DNA of 64,000 nucleotides from Candidatus Aegiribacteria sp. MLS_C (GTDB lineage Bacteria > Fermentibacterota > Fermentibacteria > Fermentibacterales > JCC-6). Under the pieces are notes generated by a model that was not told the DNA's origin, ran no database searches, and saw only the letters and a program-made list of their open reading frames with translations. Position 1 is the stretch's first letter. Every line of letters starts with the position of its first letter. Positions 63,271 through 64,000 of the stretch are shown here, piece by piece. Both the position numbers and the translations under genes were made by a program. The stretch spans positions 207,538 through 271,537 of the forward strand of contig LQBI01000001.1 in the NCBI GenBank assembly GCA_002030045.1, given 5' to 3'.

Positions 63271-63903
63271 TCACCGGATCCTGAAGAGTCTCAGGGAATC
63301 CCCTCCTGTTGTCATCACCAGCCCGTGGTACTTGAAGTCCAGTTCCCTCTCCCGGCTGGTCGAATGCCTCAGCATCGCCCTGAACTGCATGGTAACGAGC
63401 TGACCGGGAATGCTGAGGCTCCCCGATGCCTCGACCGCTTCGTTCATCTCCCTGCAGTAGTAGTCCCTGCGCCCTGTCATGGATGAATCCAGCATCATGG
63501 CGAGACCCGCGTGGAGCAGCAGGGACAGGGCCGGCAGGTCACCCGGAAGGTCTGCCAGCGCAGCACTCAGCTTCCACGCGTCCTCCGCACCTTCGAGAAG
63601 AAGGCATATCCTGTCCGAGACGGAGAAGGCCGACAGTATCCTTAAGGACCGTTCCGAGCACAGGTCCGAGACGCATGATGACAGCCTGCTGATGTCCGAA
63701 GCGAGCTTCTCCTCCGACGAGCATTCCTCCGCGGGTCGAATGACCACCACCGGCCGTGCCACCGGCTCGTAGATGGAATTGTCCCGGTAGGGGAAGATAC
63801 CCTCGGCGTCCTCCCTCTTCCCTGACGCCGGCGTCCTTCCGGCAAGGTCGGCTATCGACACCTTCACAGGTTCAAGCCCCATACGTTTGAGACCGGCGAC
63901 CAC
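63271..63903 (-). CDS. Degenerate class III nucleotide-cyclase-like protein
   Basis: 210 aa. The C-terminal half resembles the end of class III cyclase (CHD) domains as used in bacterial signalling proteins: LSLLLHAGLAMMLDSSMTGRRDYYCREMNEAVEASGSLSIPGQLVTMQFRAML, in which TGRRDYYCREMNEA corresponds to GRRDYFGREVNRAAR and LSIPGQLV to PGQV.vS. The end HGLVMTTGGDSLRLFRI matches the LkG....yRl tail. Catalytic Asp pairs could not be found, so activity is doubtful. GTG 63903 is the only ordinary start; similar-looking sequence (IRYYVVAGLKRMG) continues upstream up to a TAA without another start. Confidence 0.55.
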   Translation of the reverse strand: MVAGLKRMGLEPVKVSIADLAGRTPASGKREDAEGIFPYRDNSIYEPVARPVVVIRPAEECSSEEKLASDISRLSSCVSDLCSERSLRILSAFSVSDRICLLLEGAEDAWKLSAALADLPGDLPALSLLLHAGLAMMLDSSMTGRRDYYCREMNEAVEASGSLSIPGQLVTMQFRAMLRHSTSRERELDFKYHGLVMTTGGDSLRLFRIR

Positions 63904-63914
63904 GTAGTACCTAA

Positions 63915-63968
63915 TTGCAGAAGTTAATGCTATGTGATATATTTGATGGGTCTGTTATATACCCATCA
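63915..63968 (+). promoter_or_regulatory. Promoter with palindromic operator candidate at the right end
   Basis: TTGCAG (63915-63920), 17-bp spacer, TATATT (63938-63943). An inverted repeat TGATGGGT (63944-63951) / ACCCATCA (63961-63968) lies directly after the -10 box over the predicted start, followed by AGGAGG and ATG 63979. It may be an operator or a 5' hairpin that hides the ribosome site. Confidence 0.5.
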
Positions 63969-63978
63969 AGGAGGAAGC

Positions 63979-64000
63979 ATGGCTTACACTTCTGCTCCAA
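63979..64000 (+). CDS. Start of a gene cut by the window edge
   Basis: ATG 63979 with AAGGAGG at 63969-63975 opens MAYTSAP before the sequence ends. The strong ribosome site and upstream promoter make it a likely gene. Nothing can be said about its product. Confidence 0.5.

Overview
The window is a dense, GC-rich, purely bacterial stretch with short gaps and many ATGA/TTGA/GTGA overlaps. TTG and GTG starts are common (for example 4357, 13842, 15340, 23675, 28185, 29522, 49707, 50885, 51661). Large secreted proteins end in a YPNP-type FlgD/Ig-like sorting domain. There are outer-membrane features (lipoproteins, a LolC/E-type permease, a phosphate-porin-like barrel, an LpxL-type acyltransferase), two gingipain-family C25 peptidases, and PPDK. 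Together these suggest a Gram-negative member of the FCB superphylum, probably an uncultured candidate phylum of the Fermentibacteria/Aegiribacteria kind. That placement is inference; no rRNA is present.

Layout. 1-8574: guaB tail, a pseudokinase with a LytR_C-like domain, a CarD-like regulator, hflX, a flippase-like membrane protein, a DUF4282 protein and a TPR protein on the minus strand, then lpdA and mazG. 8576-15062: a REC-GAF-GGDEF protein, a secreted beta-propeller, then a minus operon of a LolC/E-like permease, a transglutaminase-like protein and an aspartyl-protease/PDZ lipoprotein. 15269-28784: one plus-strand unit of C25 peptidase, sirtuin, C25 peptidase, TPR/HTH protein, CotH kinase/beta-helix protein and lamin-tail protein. 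28830-33968, minus: DUF4956, VTC polyphosphate polymerase, OprP-like porin and a second CotH protein. 34121-37213, minus: a DOMON protein, a ferric-reductase-like flavocytochrome and a zinc-ribbon HPPD-like dioxygenase. 37370-44184: a deleted lipoamide-dehydrogenase-like pseudogene, ferritin, ppdK and a large REC-GAF-PAS-GAF-GGDEF protein.

44185-44310 holds a tandem repeat and a nested palindrome/terminator. 44419-56697 is a 13-gene directon: two DUF362 proteins, acyltransferase, gpsA, a lysine-less cysteine-desulfurase homologue, a GHL10 glycosidase, an MBL hydrolase, a barrel, a lipoprotein, an ion transporter, aroB, tatC and GT2. After a TGA-interrupted propeller gene comes a probable SOS unit (57815-62051): a LexA/DinR-type box sits exactly in the promoter spacer ahead of a DUF6504-like gene and dinB, followed by DUF72, a lipoprotein and an AlkD-like glycosylase. 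The right end has a pseudophosphatase and a nucleotide-cyclase-like gene.

The most notable points are: the C25-Sir2-C25 unit next to a CotH/VTC/DUF4956/porin polyphosphate block; the DOMON/flavocytochrome/dioxygenase operon; several catalytically dead enzyme homologues; three genes whose best start is not ATG, GTG or TTG; a structured intergenic RNA candidate at 61130-61254; and the LexA-box promoter. No tRNA, rRNA, CRISPR or intact transposase was found.
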